Below, in pieces: positions 62,173 to 64,000 of a stretch of 64,000 nt of DNA. The stretch is from Syngnathus acus. Its lineage: Eukaryota; Chordata; Actinopteri; Syngnathiformes; Syngnathidae. A model generated the notes under the pieces. The model worked only from the letters and a program-made list of their open reading frames with translations, did not search any database and was not told the DNA's origin. The stretch lies in the NCBI RefSeq assembly GCF_901709675.1, contig NC_051094.1, positions 4,925,001 through 4,989,000 on the forward strand. The letters are read 5' to 3'. Position numbers and translations under genes: made by a program. The stretch's first letter is position 1. The number at the start of each line of letters is the position of its first letter.

Positions 62173-64000
62173 CCTCCACTTCAGATGCGGACTCAAATGT
62201 CCCAAATCCCCATAAAAAATATTTTAAAAACACACATTTAAGAGAGGGCACTAACTGGCTCGCCTCGCAATGCACGTTCTTTTTTTTCTTTTTTTGTCGT
62301 CGCCGTCTCCTTTAACGATTCCAAAACATTCCCAGTCCGCCACTGCGGCGATGAAACGCGGCCAGAAGGAGGAAACGGACGTAGCCGGTCTGCCTTGTTC
62401 AGGGTACGGATGATCCTCCCCCTCTAAAAGGTGGACGAATCCACAATTACGTCATTTGCCTCCCACGTTCTACTTTATCATTTTTGTTAGATCTTTTATT
62501 ATTTCACCCATTTCATTTTCAAATCCACGTATGTAGCTCTAAATAGTACTTTATTTTTTCCCCCCTAATCTATGCCCTACAGACGATGACGTCATTCAAG
62601 CCGGCAATGCTGTCACTGTAAAACATTGTGGAAACCAATGTCAAACTACAGTGAGATCACTAATTTACTTTGTTTAAACAAATTGTAGTTCATTATTAAC
62701 ACTTTATTAAAGTTTACTATCAGTTCACAGCACAGGTATTGCTTGTTGCCAGACCGAATTTATGAGGACAGCCACATTTGCGTAATTTTGTTGGCCACAG
62801 AAAGGACTTCTTGAACAGAGACCAAGTGATTAAAGCACAGTGTAGTGCACAATTTGGAAGTTCTGGGTTTGGAGCTTGACTCAGACAAGCATGCACAGTT
62901 GTTTAATATAACCCCATTACTCCTTACCTCTTGATTAGACTGCACAGGTATACCGAACGTAGTGCCCCATGACAGCCTTGAGTGCAGTGAACATGTCAGA
63001 CTTGAATTTCACGTTACTCGGCGGTGGGGTGGAGCAGACTTCATGGCATGCAGTTTGTCCCTGTTTCCAGAGTGCACATAGACACATACTAAGTCAACAA
63101 AGGTCCTAACTGGCTTTGTTACATTTTTTTTCCCAGCAAAATGACTGCAGCAGTTTGTCACATACCGGTGCAAAATGATGATGCCTCAGGAGAAAGGTTA
63201 TTTTTAGACCGTTTAAACATTAGCCCTTAGGCAATAAAGTTACTTCAAATGGGATGCCAAATGTTTTAGAAAATACGTCCATAACCTTAATTATTTTGAA
63301 TGCGATGCAGTTGCAAAACAATTAATTTAGTGCATGAATAAAGAAGGTTGTCACAATGGGAAAAAAAAATGCAGTAAAGAGTTTTTTTTCTTTTTCTTTT
63401 TTTTTGGGCAGAACGTAAAACAGAGTAATGCTGTCATCTAGTGGCAAATTACAGTCATGACTAGAATATAGAACTAAACATTGTTGAAGGGAAACAAACA
63501 TTGGGGACGGAACGGGAAGTATAGTCAACGCTTGATAATCGATTCTAAAAATATTGGATAGTTGGTTCTGCTAACAGGATGGCGTGATGCCACCATGAAT
63601 TGCATTTGGTAGATTTCTGTTTTAAGAATGTACATTTATTGTGAGATTTGCGACTATTTCCAACAATAAAATTCTCCGTGTTAAAACTTGAAAAACTTTT
63701 GAAAGACTAAGGACAGTTTAGATTCATTGAGTCAATGCCTTTCCACTGGAACCCTCTATTTGTAATCGTAATATGTAATTGTTGCTCTATTTAAAGACCT
63801 GAATTTTAGAATTACAAAATCTGAAAAAAATCCCCACCAATTGCATAAAGACCGCTCGCTAAAACGCTCCCCACAAAAACGGAAGTTTGGTGGGCCAAGA
63901 TGAGCTCAAGATCACTTCAATTTCAGTTTCCTTCAATTTTCTCTGGTCATTTTTTACACATTCAAGTCGTCACACAGGTTATAATAGTTCAGTGTAATAG
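62173..64000. other. HIP1R 5' UTR, promoter and right-edge flank
   Basis: 62173-62430 is CpG-richer than its surroundings (GCCACTGCGGCGATGAAACG at 62340) and should hold the HIP1R 5' UTR and promoter. Beyond about 62450 the DNA is AT-rich and I see no exon, RNA gene or complete repeat up to the window edge. Confidence 0.4.

Overview
The window is nuclear DNA from a ray-finned fish, most likely a percomorph teleost with a compact genome. The evidence is that every recognisable gene is a vertebrate orthologue split into many short GT-AG exons, introns are often only 70-120 bp, and the intergenic DNA holds CA/TG, GGAA and AT microsatellites, a tRNA-derived SINE and foldback elements typical of fish. 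I cannot name the species. I rebuilt eight coding models by joining exons by eye. In every model the exon phases close and a full-length protein results.

Layout. MTHFD2 (+, 499-4096) is followed by about 5 kb of repeats built around a 2-kb palindrome and a 0.9-kb minisatellite. ARL6IP4 (+, 9291-10630) meets PITPNM2 (-, 13464-27731) tail to tail. PITPNM2 appears to have a spliced 5' UTR whose first exon may lie as far as 36 kb. The 27.8-37.9 kb stretch is non-coding and contains a SINE and other repeats. MTRFR/C12orf65 (+, 37901-38555) and KMT5A/SETD8 (+, 39309-41259) follow. RILPL2 (-, 42697-44166), RILPL1 (-, 45409-47850) and HIP1R (-, 49371-62172) form a minus-strand run to near the right edge. 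The last 1.8 kb is HIP1R upstream DNA.

Biology. ARL6IP4, PITPNM2, MTRFR, KMT5A, RILPL2, RILPL1 and HIP1R all lie in human 12q24.31, so this is a rearranged, condensed piece of that ancestral block. MTHFD2 is on a different human chromosome. The genes do not form one pathway: mitochondrial one-carbon metabolism, splicing-factor-like nuclear protein, ER-plasma-membrane lipid transfer, mitochondrial ribosome rescue, H4K20 monomethylation, Rab effectors in cilia and lysosomes, and the clathrin-actin link.

I found no sign of an undescribed multi-gene system. The points most worth a second look are: RILPL1 lacking the two arginines that bind phospho-Rab in human and carrying an unfamiliar hydrophobic tail; the nested palindromic repeat at 4.6-8.7 kb; microsatellites placed directly at PITPNM2 splice sites next to an extra 85-residue exon; a GC-AG intron in HIP1R; and RFX X-box-like motifs around PITPNM2 and upstream of RILPL2.
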